From Nocardiopsis sp. TSRI0078 (GTDB lineage Bacteria; Actinomycetota; Actinomycetes; Streptosporangiales; Streptosporangiaceae), in contig NZ_LWLB01000002.1 in the NCBI RefSeq assembly GCF_001905145.1, forward strand, positions 4,883 through 68,882: DNA of 64,000 nt. Reading direction: 5' to 3'. Shown here piece by piece: positions 45,231 to 54,079 of the stretch. The notes beneath the pieces are model-generated. The model saw only the letters and a list, made by a program, of their open reading frames with translations, was not told the DNA's origin and made no database searches. Made by a program: the position numbers and the translations under genes. The stretch's first letter is position 1; the number at the start of each line of letters is the position of its first letter.

Positions 45231-46805
45231 TCAGGCCCTGGTCCGGTTCGTGTCCTGGTGGTCGTGCCCGTCGTCGCTGTGGGGGGTGCGTGCGCCCGCT
45301 GCCGTCCCGCGCAGGAGCAGGGCGGCCGTGAGGGTGACGGCCCCCAGCAGTACCGCCAGCATGACGGTGGTGACCTGCATCCCCTGCACGAAGGCCTCTC
45401 GTGCCACGGTGAGCAGTCGTTCGCCGCCGGGGCCGGCCAGGTCTCCGGCGGCGGCCACCGCGCCGCCGAGGGTGTCGCGTGCGGCCTCGACCGCGTCCGG
45501 CGGTGTGTCCTCGGGGAGGGTGGCCCCGCTCAGTCGGCGGCGGTAGACGGCGGCGCCCAGGCTTCCGGCGATTGCCACGCCGAGGGCGATCCCCAGCTCG
45601 TTCCCGGTCTCGGCGGTGCCCGAGGCCGTCCCGGCGCGCTCGGGCGGGGCGCTGCTGATGATCATGTCGTAGGTCAGCACCATCGCGGGGTTGAGCGCGA
45701 GGTTGAGCAGGGTGAACCCGGCCACGGTCAGGGCCAGTCCGAGGGGGCCGGCCGCGGCGATCAGGACGAGGCCGACCACGCCCAGGGCGAACGCTCCCGT
45801 GATCACGCGCACCGGTCCCATCCTGCGGGAGAGCAGGGGGACCAGCAGGTTCGCGGCCACGCCCGCGACCATCGCGGGCACGGTCCACAGACCGGCCGCC
45901 AGGGGCGACAGGCCAAGGACCAGCTGCAGGTACTGCATGACGAAGAACTGGACGGCTCCCAGGACGAACAGGCCGGTGGTCTGGGCGCCCAGGGACACGC
46001 TGAAGCCGCGGTGGGAGAAGAGTCCCAGGTCGAGCAGCGGGTCGGCCAGCCGCCGCTGCCGCCGCACGAAGACCCATCCCAGGAGGGCGCCGGCGGCGAT
46101 GGAGAGCAGGGACGCCGCGGTCGGGCCGTCCTTGGCCGCCTCCTTGATCCCGTACACCACGGGCAGGATCGAGGCGATCGCCAGCACGACGCTGGCCAGG
46201 TCCGGGCGGCCCGCCGCCGCGGAGCGGTACTCCGGTACCACCAGCGGGCCGAGGACGAGCAGGATGAGCATCACCGGTACCGCCGGAAGGAAGACCGAAC
46301 CCCACCAGAACGCCTCCAGCAGGGCGCCGCCCACCAGCGGCCCGAGGGCGCCTCCGAGCATGAAGTTGGCCGACCACACCGCGATGGCGAACCTGCGCTG
46401 TACCGGGTCGCGGAACATGTTGCTGATCAGTGACAGGGTGGAGGGCAGCAGGGTGGCCCCGGTGACGCCGAGGAGTGCGCGGGCCAGGATCAGGACCTCG
46501 GCGCTGGTGGCCAGGGCGGCCAGCACCGAGGCGGCGCCGAACGCGAGCGCTCCGGTCAGCAGCAGCCTGCGACGGCCGATCCGGTCGCCCAGTGTGCCCA
46601 TGGCGATCAGGAGTCCGGCGATCATGAAGCCGTAGATGTCCACGATCCAGAGCATCTGTGTGCTCGTGGGCTGCAGGTCGGCGCTCAGGTGCGGCACGGC
46701 CAGGTGCAGCACGGTGAAGTCCAGTGCGATCACCAGGGCGGGCAGGGACAGTACGACCAGTCCCGCCCATTGGCGTGCCCCCGCCCGGTGTGCGGCCTCG
46801 GACAT
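45231..46805 (-). CDS. EmrB/QacA-type (DHA2) MFS exporter
   Basis: 524 residues from ATG 46805 with AAGGAGA upstream. Fourteen predicted membrane segments; ALDFTVLHLAVPHLSADL (motif D1 of the 14-TMS family), MGTLGDRIGRRRLLL (motif A), and GVTGATLLPSTLSLISNMF are characteristic. Proton-driven export of cationic or lipophilic drugs is the usual role. The promoter has a 19-base spacer with a CTCAA...TTGAG dyad, pointing to activation by a MerR-type regulator that is not adjacent. Long cytoplasmic C-terminal tail rich in His and Asp. Confidence 0.92.
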   Translation of the reverse strand: MSEAAHRAGARQWAGLVVLSLPALVIALDFTVLHLAVPHLSADLQPTSTQMLWIVDIYGFMIAGLLIAMGTLGDRIGRRRLLLTGALAFGAASVLAALATSAEVLILARALLGVTGATLLPSTLSLISNMFRDPVQRRFAIAVWSANFMLGGALGPLVGGALLEAFWWGSVFLPAVPVMLILLVLGPLVVPEYRSAAAGRPDLASVVLAIASILPVVYGIKEAAKDGPTAASLLSIAAGALLGWVFVRRQRRLADPLLDLGLFSHRGFSVSLGAQTTGLFVLGAVQFFVMQYLQLVLGLSPLAAGLWTVPAMVAGVAANLLVPLLSRRMGPVRVITGAFALGVVGLVLIAAAGPLGLALTVAGFTLLNLALNPAMVLTYDMIISSAPPERAGTASGTAETGNELGIALGVAIAGSLGAAVYRRRLSGATLPEDTPPDAVEAARDTLGGAVAAAGDLAGPGGERLLTVAREAFVQGMQVTTVMLAVLLGAVTLTAALLLRGTAAGARTPHSDDGHDHQDTNRTRA

Positions 46806-46841
46806 GGTCGGGTCTCCTTGGTCGTTGCGTGTGCCACGACG

Positions 46842-46872
46842 AGGCTAGGAACTCAAGTTGGGTTGAGGTCAA
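46842..46872 (-). promoter_or_regulatory. MerR-type promoter (19-bp spacer) of the exporter
   Basis: On the - strand TTGACC (46872-46867) and TAGCCT (46847-46842) are 19 bases apart, the over-long spacer typical of MerR/SoxR-regulated promoters. The spacer holds the dyad CTCAA-N6-TTGAG (46852-46867), close in form to a SoxR box. Confidence 0.65.
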
Positions 46873-46963
46873 CTCGGAGAGGGGTTCGCCGCGCACCGGT
46901 GGGGTCGGCCCGTGTCCTGCTTCGGCCCGCCGGGGCAGGGAGGGCAGGGAGCCTTGCGGTGTC

Positions 46964-47749
46964 TCAGCGGCGCCACTGGACCTGTGCGCGCTCGCGCCAC
47001 AGGTCCAGGGCCCTTCGCTCGCCGGTGACCGTGCACCGGTCGCCGGTGGAGCGGTTCCACAGCAGGAGGTACAGCTCGTGCGCCGGTCCGGTCACGGTGG
47101 TGTCGGCGTCGGGGGCGCTTCCGCGCGTGTTCGTGCGGCCGGTGGGGGTCAGCGACACCGTCCAGCCCTGTCCGGTGTCGGTGGCCTCCAGGGACAGCAC
47201 CAGCGGGGGGTCGGCCACCAGCGGGCCGCCGGGCCTGGCGAAGAAACCCAGGAGGAGTTCCTCCACTCCGTCGGCGGCCAGCGCCGGGTCGACGGGGTCG
47301 ATCGCGCCCTCTCCGGGGGCGGGGGCGTGGTCCGGGTGCGCCGACTGGGCGTCGACGCGGTGGACGGTGGTCTCGTGGGCCTGGCGGCGCGCCCAGAACG
47401 CCAGGGGTGAGGGCGCGGGCAGGAACGTGAGGCACTCGGTGTCGGGGGCGGCGTCGGAGAGGGTCTTCACCAGGTGGGCGTGGCCCTCGCGGAACCAGTC
47501 CAGGAGGGTGTCGTCCCCGGGGTGGGGGAACACCGCCTTGGCGGTCTGTCCCCGTACCGGTGGTCCGCCGTTGCCGGAGGCCACGTGCGCCGCGGCCCAG
47601 CGGTGCACCTGGCCGGTGTGGGTGATCAGGTCGCGCACCCGCCATCCGGGGCAGGTGGCCACGGCGGCGTCGAGGCCGGTGGCGGCGGCGGAATCGGCCA
47701 TCATGCGGCCTTCACGGTCCAGGGCGTTGATGTGCGCGGTGACGTCCAC
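46964..47749 (-). CDS. maleylpyruvate-isomerase family mycothiol-dependent protein
   Basis: 261 residues from GTG 47749 (an in-frame ATG at 47767 is possible). DinB-like four-helix N-domain: HINALDREGRMMADSA, TCPGWRVRDLITHTGQVHRW (metal His), FWARRQAHETTVHRVDAQ (metal His and Glu in HETTVHR), then an SCP2-like C-terminal beta domain (VTLTPTGRTNT, TTVTGPAHELYLLLWNR). These proteins use mycothiol as cofactor for isomerisation or conjugation. The substrate is unknown. Supports an actinobacterial origin. Confidence 0.9.
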   Translation of the reverse strand: MDVTAHINALDREGRMMADSAAATGLDAAVATCPGWRVRDLITHTGQVHRWAAAHVASGNGGPPVRGQTAKAVFPHPGDDTLLDWFREGHAHLVKTLSDAAPDTECLTFLPAPSPLAFWARRQAHETTVHRVDAQSAHPDHAPAPGEGAIDPVDPALAADGVEELLLGFFARPGGPLVADPPLVLSLEATDTGQGWTVSLTPTGRTNTRGSAPDADTTVTGPAHELYLLLWNRSTGDRCTVTGERRALDLWRERAQVQWRR

Positions 47750-47897
47750 GCCGACATGGTGGCACATCGGCGGCCGCGTCCCGCCCCTGGGGGAGGGGGT
47801 GCGCGGGCCCCCTTCGTGCGGGAGCCGGGCAGAGCCCGGGTGCGGGTGCGGATCCGGTCGGCGCGGTCGCGTCCGGGGCCTGTTCCGGGTCCCGCGT

Positions 47898-48635
47898 TCA
47901 GGTGGAGTCCGGGCGTGAGGAGACGAGCTCCTGGGCCTGGCGCACGATACGGGTCAGGTGTGAGTGGTGGGCGCCAGGCCAGTACACCCGGCCGCAGGAG
48001 CGGCAGCGTGCGAACGCCTCGTAGGTGGCGCGGGTGCCCGGCTCCAGGCGACCCTGGACCTGGTGTTTGGCCACCGGTGCCAGCGCGCCGTTGCACGCCG
48101 GGCACCGTGTCCACGGGTGCAGTGAGGGGGCGAACCGCTCCAGGACCTCGCGCAGCTGGTCGTCGGGGCGGTCCTGGTGTATGTGGGCGCCGGCGCGCAG
48201 GCTTCTGCGGTGCAGGAGCCCGCGGTCGCGGGTGAGCAGCACCCTCTCCTCGGCATTGGCCTGTTCCACCAGTTCCTCGTCGTCGCGGTCGTTGTCGTAG
48301 GCGGTGTCCACGCCCAGCAGGCGCAGGCGGCGGGCCAGGGTGCCCAGGTGGACGTCGAGCAGGAACCGCGTGTGGTCGAAGGGCGGGGTCTGCGGCCATC
48401 GCACGGCTTCGACGTCGACGACGTCGCCCGTGCCGGGGCGGTGGGAGGGCGGGCGCGGGTGGCCGTTGACGTGCAGGGGTCCGACCTCGGTCAGCGGTAC
48501 GCCCAGGGACTGCACGACGTGGCCCACGGTGGAGGTGGGCTCCGTCTCCACGCGCACCGGTCCGTGCCGGTGCCGCGGGGTGAGGAAGAAGCGCAGTTCG
48601 GGCGCGAAGCGCAGGTCCAGCATCACCCGTTCCAT
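47898..48635 (-). CDS. Mut7-C ubiquitin-like plus Mut7-C RNase-domain protein
   Basis: 245 residues from ATG 48635; GGAGG is too close to that ATG, so GTG or ATG three or four codons later may be the real start. N-terminal ubiquitin-like part: LRFAPELRFFLTPRHRHGPV, DVEAVRW. Then the PIN-like Mut7-C RNase domain: RFLLDVHLGTLARRLRLLGVDT (Asp), NDRDDEELV, VLLTRDRGLLHRR (RD), and a zinc ribbon RCPACNGAL ... CRSCGRVYW. Predicted RNase; biological role unknown. Confidence 0.88.
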   Translation of the reverse strand: MERVMLDLRFAPELRFFLTPRHRHGPVRVETEPTSTVGHVVQSLGVPLTEVGPLHVNGHPRPPSHRPGTGDVVDVEAVRWPQTPPFDHTRFLLDVHLGTLARRLRLLGVDTAYDNDRDDEELVEQANAEERVLLTRDRGLLHRRSLRAGAHIHQDRPDDQLREVLERFAPSLHPWTRCPACNGALAPVAKHQVQGRLEPGTRATYEAFARCRSCGRVYWPGAHHSHLTRIVRQAQELVSSRPDST

Positions 48636-48654
48636 GCCTCCAGCATGCCACGGG

Positions 48655-48818
48655 GGTGCGGTGTGTCCCCGGTGGTCGGCGTGGCCGGGTACACCCTGGG
48701 CGGCGGGCTGAGCTGGTTCGGTCGCCGCCACGGGTGGGCGGCCGACGGCGTCACCACCCTGGAGTTCGGCCTGTATCCGGTACCGCGGCTGTATGCGGGC
48801 GGATCCGGGGATGGTTAG
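48655..48818 (+). pseudogene. Remnant of an FAD-linked oxidase (BBE type)
   Basis: A frame without start reads VVGVAGYTLGGGLSWFGRRHG then WAADGV fused to TTLEFGLYPVPRLYAG and a stop. In intact BBE-type oxidases the first segment (FAD-binding GxxLGGG) and the second (ALEFRLYPVP) are about 50 residues apart. Both ends and the middle are deleted: a gene fossil. Confidence 0.6.
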
Positions 48819-48851
48819 GTTGTGGGCGTCGCGTGAAGGAGGGGGCGTTCC

Positions 48852-49394
48852 ATGGGCCCGGTGGTGGAGTCGGTCAGCAGCAGCGCCGGACACACCTTCA
48901 GCAAGGATGTGCTGCCGGGGATCCGTCTCCTGGCGGGGCTGGGTGTGGAGGGAGACGCCCACCTGGGCGCCACCGTCCAGCACCGCTCCCGGGTGGCCGT
49001 GGACCCGACCCGGCCCAACCTGCGCCAGGTCCACCTGCTCCACGCCGAACTCCTCGACGAGGTCGCCGGGGCCGGGTTCTCGGTCGGCCCCGGCCAGCTG
49101 GGGGAGAACGTCACCACACGCGGGCTGGACCTGCTGGCGCTGTCGACCGGTACCGTCCTGCGCTTGGGGGATCGGGCCAGTGTTCGGATCACCGGTCTGC
49201 GCAACCCGTGCCTGCAGATCGACGGTTTCTCCCCAGGGCTGCTCAAGCAGGTCGTGCACCGCGGTGAGGACGGGGCGTTGGTGCTCAGGGCCGGGGTGAT
49301 GGGCGTCGTCGTGGCCAGCGGCCCCGTCGAGCCCGGTATGCCCGTTCATGTGCAGGTGCCCGAAGGGCCCCACGTCCCCCTGGAGCGGGTCTGA
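48852..49394 (+). CDS. MOSC-domain protein
   Basis: 180 residues from ATG 48852 with GAAGGAGG upstream. MOSC (molybdenum cofactor sulfurase C-terminal) fold: GVEGDAHLGATVQHRSRV, VHLLHAELLDEV, VGPGQLGENVTTRGLDLLAL, IRNPC-like segment GLRNPCLQID with the conserved Cys, and GVMGVVVASGPVEPGMPV. Such stand-alone MOSC proteins bind Moco or transfer sulfur or reduce N-hydroxylated compounds. Partner not encoded nearby. Confidence 0.9.
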   Translation: MGPVVESVSSSAGHTFSKDVLPGIRLLAGLGVEGDAHLGATVQHRSRVAVDPTRPNLRQVHLLHAELLDEVAGAGFSVGPGQLGENVTTRGLDLLALSTGTVLRLGDRASVRITGLRNPCLQIDGFSPGLLKQVVHRGEDGALVLRAGVMGVVVASGPVEPGMPVHVQVPEGPHVPLERV

Positions 49395-49455
49395 GCCCCC
49401 GGTCCGCCCCCTGAGGAGGCCGGAGCCCTCGCCCCGGCTCGGACGTGTGCGGTCT

Positions 49456-49881
49456 TCAGGTGTCGGCGCGCTGGGCGAGGCGTTCGTGGCGTTGGCGGGC
49501 GGCCTGGGCCGAGCCCAGTCCCAGGCCGAAGGCGATCTCCTGCCAGGTCATGCCGCGTCCCTTGGACATCTGCAGCAGTCCGGCCTCCAGTTGGTCGAAC
49601 TCCGCGCGCGCCCAGGGCACCAGGGTCAGGGCGGCGGTGAGGTCGTCCTGGTCCACCGCCGGGGAGCCCTCTTCGGGCAGGGCGCTGCCTGCGGCCAGGT
49701 CGGCGACGCGGCGCAGGGCGTCCAGGGGCGGCATGGGCATGTGGTGCTCGTCCCAGCGGCGGCGGTGTTCGCCGTCGGCGTGCCGCTCGGTGATGCGTAC
49801 CAGCGCCTGGTGGGTGCGCGTGCGGCGGGCGGCGCCGGGGTCGGGCTGGGCGAAGGCGTTCTCGGGCCGTGGTTCGGTCAT
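49456..49881 (-). CDS. Putative DNA-binding protein
   Basis: 141 residues from ATG 49881. N-terminal half is charged and disordered; the C-terminal half has AALTLVPWARAEFDQLEAGLL followed by GMTWQEIAFGLGLGSAQAARQRHERL, a helix-turn-helix of the sigma-region-4-like kind common in small actinobacterial DNA-binding proteins. The upstream AT-rich region has three spaced GTTGA repeats on the - strand and TATACT, a likely promoter. Function unknown. Confidence 0.75.
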   Translation of the reverse strand: MTEPRPENAFAQPDPGAARRTRTHQALVRITERHADGEHRRRWDEHHMPMPPLDALRRVADLAAGSALPEEGSPAVDQDDLTAALTLVPWARAEFDQLEAGLLQMSKGRGMTWQEIAFGLGLGSAQAARQRHERLAQRADT

Positions 49882-49938
49882 GTCCTCAGCGTGGAGCCCG
49901 CACCCCCACTTGTCAACAGTATATTTTCAACGCTTTGT

Positions 49939-50691
49939 TCAACCAGTGGTGCGGCGGTCCAGGAACTCCTGGAAGGTGACCGTGCCGACCGCCCGCTCGG
50001 GGCTCAGGTGGTGCCCTTCCCGGTAGGCGGCGAAGACGGACCCCGGCAGGCGCACCGGCAGCAGGCGCCGCTCCGGCCCCGCCCAGGACAGGTAGGCGCC
50101 GGCCAGGTCGTGGAAGGACTCCACGCGCGGGCCGCCCATGTCCGGGACGCGCCCGACGGGGTCGCCCTCGGCCAGCCGCGTAAGGCGGGCGGCGACCTCC
50201 CCGGCGTCCACGGGCTGCACCTCCACCTGCGGCACGGGCATGAGCGGAAGGCGGGCCGCGCCCGCGCACAGGGTCAGGACCAGGTCGTGGAACTGGGTGG
50301 CGCGCAGCACAGACCAGCCCAGGCCGGAGGCCTCCAGGGCCCGTTCCACGGTGTGCTTGTTCCGGTAGTAGCCCAGCGGTATCCGGTCCACGCCGACGAT
50401 GGAGATGTAGACCAGGTGTTTGACGCCCGCCCGGCGTAGCGCGCGGAGCAGGTGGGCGGCGGACCCGATGTCTCCGCCGGCGGGTGTGGTGGCGCAGTGC
50501 ACGACGGTGTCCGCGCCCTGGACGGCGTCGGCCAGTCCGGTCCCCCTGCGCAGGTCCACGGAGAAGGAGGAGGGGTCCTGGGGGGCGGGGTGGCGGCTCA
50601 GGCTGCGTACCTGGTGCCCGGCTCGGCGCAGGCGTTCCACGACGAGGCTTCCCAGGGTTCCGGTACCGCCGGTGACCAGGACTGTCTTCAT
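49939..50691 (-). CDS. NmrA-like / atypical SDR NAD(P)-binding protein
   Basis: 250 residues from ATG 50691. Rossmann start TVLVTGGTGTLGSLVVERLRRAGHQV (GxxGxxG), then VDLRRGTGLADAVQGADTVVHCATT, LVYISIVGVDRIPLGYYRNKHTVE (Tyr and Lys of the SDR type), and WSVLRATQFHDLVL. Belongs to the atypical SDRs (NmrA/HSCARG-like) that reduce quinones or act as redox sensors. Single gene; convergent/divergent context gives no further hint. Confidence 0.9.
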   Translation of the reverse strand: MKTVLVTGGTGTLGSLVVERLRRAGHQVRSLSRHPAPQDPSSFSVDLRRGTGLADAVQGADTVVHCATTPAGGDIGSAAHLLRALRRAGVKHLVYISIVGVDRIPLGYYRNKHTVERALEASGLGWSVLRATQFHDLVLTLCAGAARLPLMPVPQVEVQPVDAGEVAARLTRLAEGDPVGRVPDMGGPRVESFHDLAGAYLSWAGPERRLLPVRLPGSVFAAYREGHHLSPERAVGTVTFQEFLDRRTTG

Positions 50692-50896
50692 GGGTGCTCC
50701 TTCACTGGCCGAAGGACCATGCTAAGACGCCGGGGCCCTCGCGCGGTGGTGCACGCGACGGTCGCGGCGCTTTCTGCGCGGATGCTCCCCGCGCCCCCGA
50801 CCGGGGCGGCGGTGCCTTCGGGGCGGGGTGTCCGGTTAGAGTGCTGGCGGCGTCGGCGCAGCGGAGCGCCGGAGCACCGTGGTGAGGAGGATGCCC

Positions 50897-52279
50897 ATGT
50901 CCGGGATCGCCGAGAGGCTGAGGACAGCGGTCGGCGCGGAACAGGTGGTCACCGACCCCCAGGTCATGGAGGGCTACTCCCACGACGAGGCCGAGTGGGC
51001 CTCCCACGGTCTCCCCGCCGCGGTCGTGCGCCCGCGCGGGACCGAGGACGTCGCGGCCGTCGTGCGTGTGTGCGCCGACGCGGGCGTTCCGGTGGTCGCG
51101 CGCGGCGCGGGCACGGGGCTGTCGGGGGCGGCCAACGCCGTGGACGGCTGGGTGGTGGTCTCCTTCGAGCGGATGGACCGCGTCCTGGAGGTCGACCCCG
51201 TCCAGCAGACGGCCACCGTGCAGCCCGGGGTGGTCAACGACGACCTGCGTGCGAGGGTGGCCCGGGACGGCCTGTGGTACCCGCCCGACCCCGCCTCCTC
51301 CCCCTGGTCGACCATCGGCGGGAACGTGGCCACCAACGCGGGCGGTCTGTGCTGCGTCAAGTACGGGGTCACCCGGGACTACGTGCTGGGCATGGAGGCG
51401 GTCGTGGGCTCGGGCGAGGTGGTGAGGCTGGGCCGCGCCACCGCCAAGGGGGTGACCGGCTACGACCTGTGCGGGCTCATGGTGGGCTCGGAGGGAACCC
51501 TGGGCATGGTCACCGAGGTGACGCTGCGGATGCGGCCGCTGCGCACCGGCACCGAGCACACGGTGGTGGGCTACTTCGACTCCCTGGTGCAGGCCGGGCG
51601 CGCGGTGGCGGCGGTCTCGGCCGCCGGGGTGGTCCCCTCCGCGATGGAGCTGATCGACCGGTTCTGCCTGGAGGCGGTGGACTCCTGGAAGAACATGGGC
51701 CTGTCCGCCGAGGGCGAGGTGCTGCTGCTGGCGCGCAGCGACCAGCCCGGGGCCGCGGGCGAGCAGGAGGCCGACCGCATCCTGGAGTGCTTCCGGGGGG
51801 AGGGGGCGGTCTACGCGGTGCGCTCCACCGACCAGGAGGAGGCCGAGGCCCTGTTCGAGGCCCGCCGTCTGGCCTATCCGGCGCTGGAGCGGCTCGGTCC
51901 GCTGCTGACCGAGGACATGTGCCTGCCCAAGGCGAAGCTGCCGTTGATGTTGGAGCGCATCGAGCGGATCGGGGAGCGTTTCGAGACCCGGATCGGCAAC
52001 ATCGCGCACGCCGGCGACGGCAACCTGCATCCCCTGTTCATCGTTCCGGCCGGTGACGAGGCCGCCAAGAAGCGCGCGCAGGAGGCCTTCGAGGTGATCG
52101 TGGAGGAGGCGCTGGCCCTGGGCGGCACGGTCACCGGTGAGCACGGCGTGGGCCTGCTGAAGATGCGCGGCGCCGCCAAGGAGATGGGGCCGCAGGTGCT
52201 GCGGATGCACCGGGCGGTCAAGGACGCCCTGGACCCGCGGGGGATCTTCAACCCGGGCAAGGTCTTCACCGCGGACTGA
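50897..52279 (+). CDS. GlcD/D-lactate-dehydrogenase-like FAD oxidase
   Basis: 460 residues from ATG 50897; GAGGAGG six bases upstream (ATG 50891 is directly adjacent to it and less likely). FAD-binding PCMH domain: VVRPRGTEDVAAVVRVCADAG, VVARGAGTGLSGAANAVDG, WSTIGGNVATNAGGLCCVKYG, and VGSEGTLGMVTEVTLRM. C-terminal FAD-linked oxidase domain with IGNIAHAGDGNLHPLFI (metal His) and VTGEHGVGLLK. Oxidises a 2-hydroxy acid such as glycolate or D-lactate to the keto acid. No GlcE/GlcF partners nearby, so D-lactate dehydrogenase is the more likely role. Confidence 0.92.
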   Translation: MSGIAERLRTAVGAEQVVTDPQVMEGYSHDEAEWASHGLPAAVVRPRGTEDVAAVVRVCADAGVPVVARGAGTGLSGAANAVDGWVVVSFERMDRVLEVDPVQQTATVQPGVVNDDLRARVARDGLWYPPDPASSPWSTIGGNVATNAGGLCCVKYGVTRDYVLGMEAVVGSGEVVRLGRATAKGVTGYDLCGLMVGSEGTLGMVTEVTLRMRPLRTGTEHTVVGYFDSLVQAGRAVAAVSAAGVVPSAMELIDRFCLEAVDSWKNMGLSAEGEVLLLARSDQPGAAGEQEADRILECFRGEGAVYAVRSTDQEEAEALFEARRLAYPALERLGPLLTEDMCLPKAKLPLMLERIERIGERFETRIGNIAHAGDGNLHPLFIVPAGDEAAKKRAQEAFEVIVEEALALGGTVTGEHGVGLLKMRGAAKEMGPQVLRMHRAVKDALDPRGIFNPGKVFTAD

Positions 52280-52296
52280 CCCCGGCTCCGGCTGCT

Positions 52297-52322
52297 GGGA
52301 GGGCGCCGCGCGGCGCCCTCCC
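52297..52322. terminator. Terminator after GlcD-like gene
   Basis: GGGAGGGCGCC (52297-52307) pairs with GGCGCCCTCCC (52312-52322), 11-bp perfect stem with a 4-base loop, 17 bases after the stop codon. Confidence 0.8.
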
Positions 52323-52437
52323 GGCGCGGGCCGGTCGGGCCCCGAACCGTGGGGGGGAGAACGGGAACCGGAGAGGGAGTGGGCCGCGTCTCAGTGGGGA
52401 AGAGGGGAAGAGCCGCACTTCGGACGAGGAGTCCCCC

Positions 52438-53139
52438 ATGGAGAGCCCCACTGTCCTGGTCCTGGTGATCGTGGCCCTGACGGTCGTCGGTGTCGGTGCG
52501 ATGGCGGTCGCGGGTACGGCCGCCGAACGCCACCGCTCCCGGGCCCTGGCCGCCTGGGCCCGGTGCCGGGGGTGGCGCTATGACCGGGAACGGCCCGAGC
52601 TGGTCGACCGGTTCGACGGCGTCCCGTTCCTGGAGCGGCGCTCCAACGCCCGGACCAGGCACGTGCTGTGCGCCGAGCGGCGCGGCCGCCGGGTCATGGC
52701 CTATGAGTACGGCTACACCGCTCCCCACCCCCAGCACCACAACCGGACCGTCACGCACGTGTACACCGTGGTAGCGGCCGCCCTGCCCGAGGCCGTTCCG
52801 CTGCTGCAGGTGGAGGAGGTGGGCGCCTCCCCGGCCCCGCCGCTCCCCGTGGCGGGCGCGCACCCCTGGATCTCGGGGCAGGCCGGGTTCGACAAGCGGT
52901 TCAGGGTGGCCACCGACGGCGACGCCTTCCCCGGGACCGTCCTGGGGCAGGACACGCGTGCGTGGCTGCTGTCCCGGCAGGGCCCCGTCCCGTTCCGCTT
53001 CGGTGGCCGGTACCTGCTCTCCTGGGAGCGGGGGCGCCTGGACACCGAACGGGTCCAGGCGCGGGCCGACGCCGTGATCGACCTGCTGGAGCGGATTCCC
53101 GCCGGGGTGTGGGAGGGCACCCAGGGCAGCCTGGGCTAG
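52438..53139 (+). CDS. Membrane-anchored protein of unknown function (DUF3137-like)
   Basis: 233 residues from ATG 52438. One N-terminal membrane helix (VLVLVIVALTVVGVGAMAVAG, residues 6-26), then a cytosolic or outer domain starting HRSRALAAWARCRGWRYDRE and containing VPFLERRSNARTRHVLCAERRGRRVMAYEYGY. This arrangement resembles actinobacterial DUF3137-type hypothetical proteins, but I am not certain. The C-terminal helix LDTERVQARADAVIDLLERIP is conserved-looking. No enzyme motif. Confidence 0.75.
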   Translation: MESPTVLVLVIVALTVVGVGAMAVAGTAAERHRSRALAAWARCRGWRYDRERPELVDRFDGVPFLERRSNARTRHVLCAERRGRRVMAYEYGYTAPHPQHHNRTVTHVYTVVAAALPEAVPLLQVEEVGASPAPPLPVAGAHPWISGQAGFDKRFRVATDGDAFPGTVLGQDTRAWLLSRQGPVPFRFGGRYLLSWERGRLDTERVQARADAVIDLLERIPAGVWEGTQGSLG

Positions 53140-53298
53140 AGAGCCCTGAAGGGCCCGCGGACCGGCGGGCGGTCCTTCGCCCTGCTGTGCGCGGCCCCGG
53201 TGCGGTGGACGGTGCCCTCCCCGGCGCGGTCGGCACCCCTGCCGTGGTCCGTGCGCTCGTGCAGGCGATCGCGTCGGCCCCTCGACCAAGGACGGGGG

Positions 53299-53873
53299 TC
53301 AGGCCAGGTGGGAGGTGTCGTTGAACGCCAGGACCGTCGCGGGCCGGTCCGTGTCGTAGCGCAGGACGGTCAGGGCCGCGTTGTCCGGGGCCAGGGTCAC
53401 CCACCGCCATGCGGGCGCCCCCAGTGCGGTGCACAGCAGCCAGCCGATCGGGTGGGCGTGGGTGATGACCGCCTCGCGGAGCTCCCTGTCGCCCCGGGCC
53501 GGTCCGGTGAAGCGCTCCAGTGCGCGGCGGGCCAGGCCGGGGCCCGGGAGGCGCTCGTGTTCGGGCAGCGAGTCGACGAAGTCCAGGACCGTGTCGGCGT
53601 ACCGGGGCGGTATCTGCGCGCGGGTGGGCAGGTGGGGTGTGTAGTCGCCCGCCTCGGGGGCCGCGACCGGTTCGGTCCCCAGCTGTTCGGCCGCCAGGCG
53701 GGCGGTCTGGGCGGTGCGCGGGAGGGGGCCGTGGTAGAGAGGGCCTCCACATCCGCCTCGCGCAGTCTTCGGCCGAGCAGGGCGGCCTGGCGGCGGCCCT
53801 GCTCGGTGAGGGTCCCCTGGTGGTGGTCGGCCTCGGCGTGGCGGGCCAGGTACAGGTGACGGGTCGCGGGCAC
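53299..53873 (-). CDS. Histidine phosphatase family protein, 2-base frameshift at 53737-53740
   Basis: GTG 53873 with GAGGAGAGG upstream. First frame: VPATRHLYLARHAEADHHQG (RHxE phosphate motif), LTEQGRRQAALLGRRLREADVEAL; then the frame must change to read YHGPLPRTAQTARLAAEQLG and ITHAHPIGWLLCTALG (second catalytic His) to the end TSHLA. Coordinates show 575 bases, two more than a multiple of three; removing one GA of the GAGAG run (53737-53741) restores the gene exactly. Intact, it is a 190-residue phosphoglycerate-mutase-like phosphatase. Confidence 0.85.
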
Positions 53874-54079
53874 GGCCTCTCCTCGGGTCGGGGGTGTGTG
53901 CGGTCCGATCCCCGGCCGCCGTGCCGGGTTCGGGTTCTTGTGTACGGGTGCGCGGTCCGGCCCACCGTGTGCGGGATCCCTCGGCCGTGCGGCAGCCCAT
54001 GTGAGTGGAAGGGGTCCTGCGGGTAGAGGCGCCAACGCGGCACGAAAGGGTGCCGGAAGGTCGAGCTGAGGGGGTAGCC

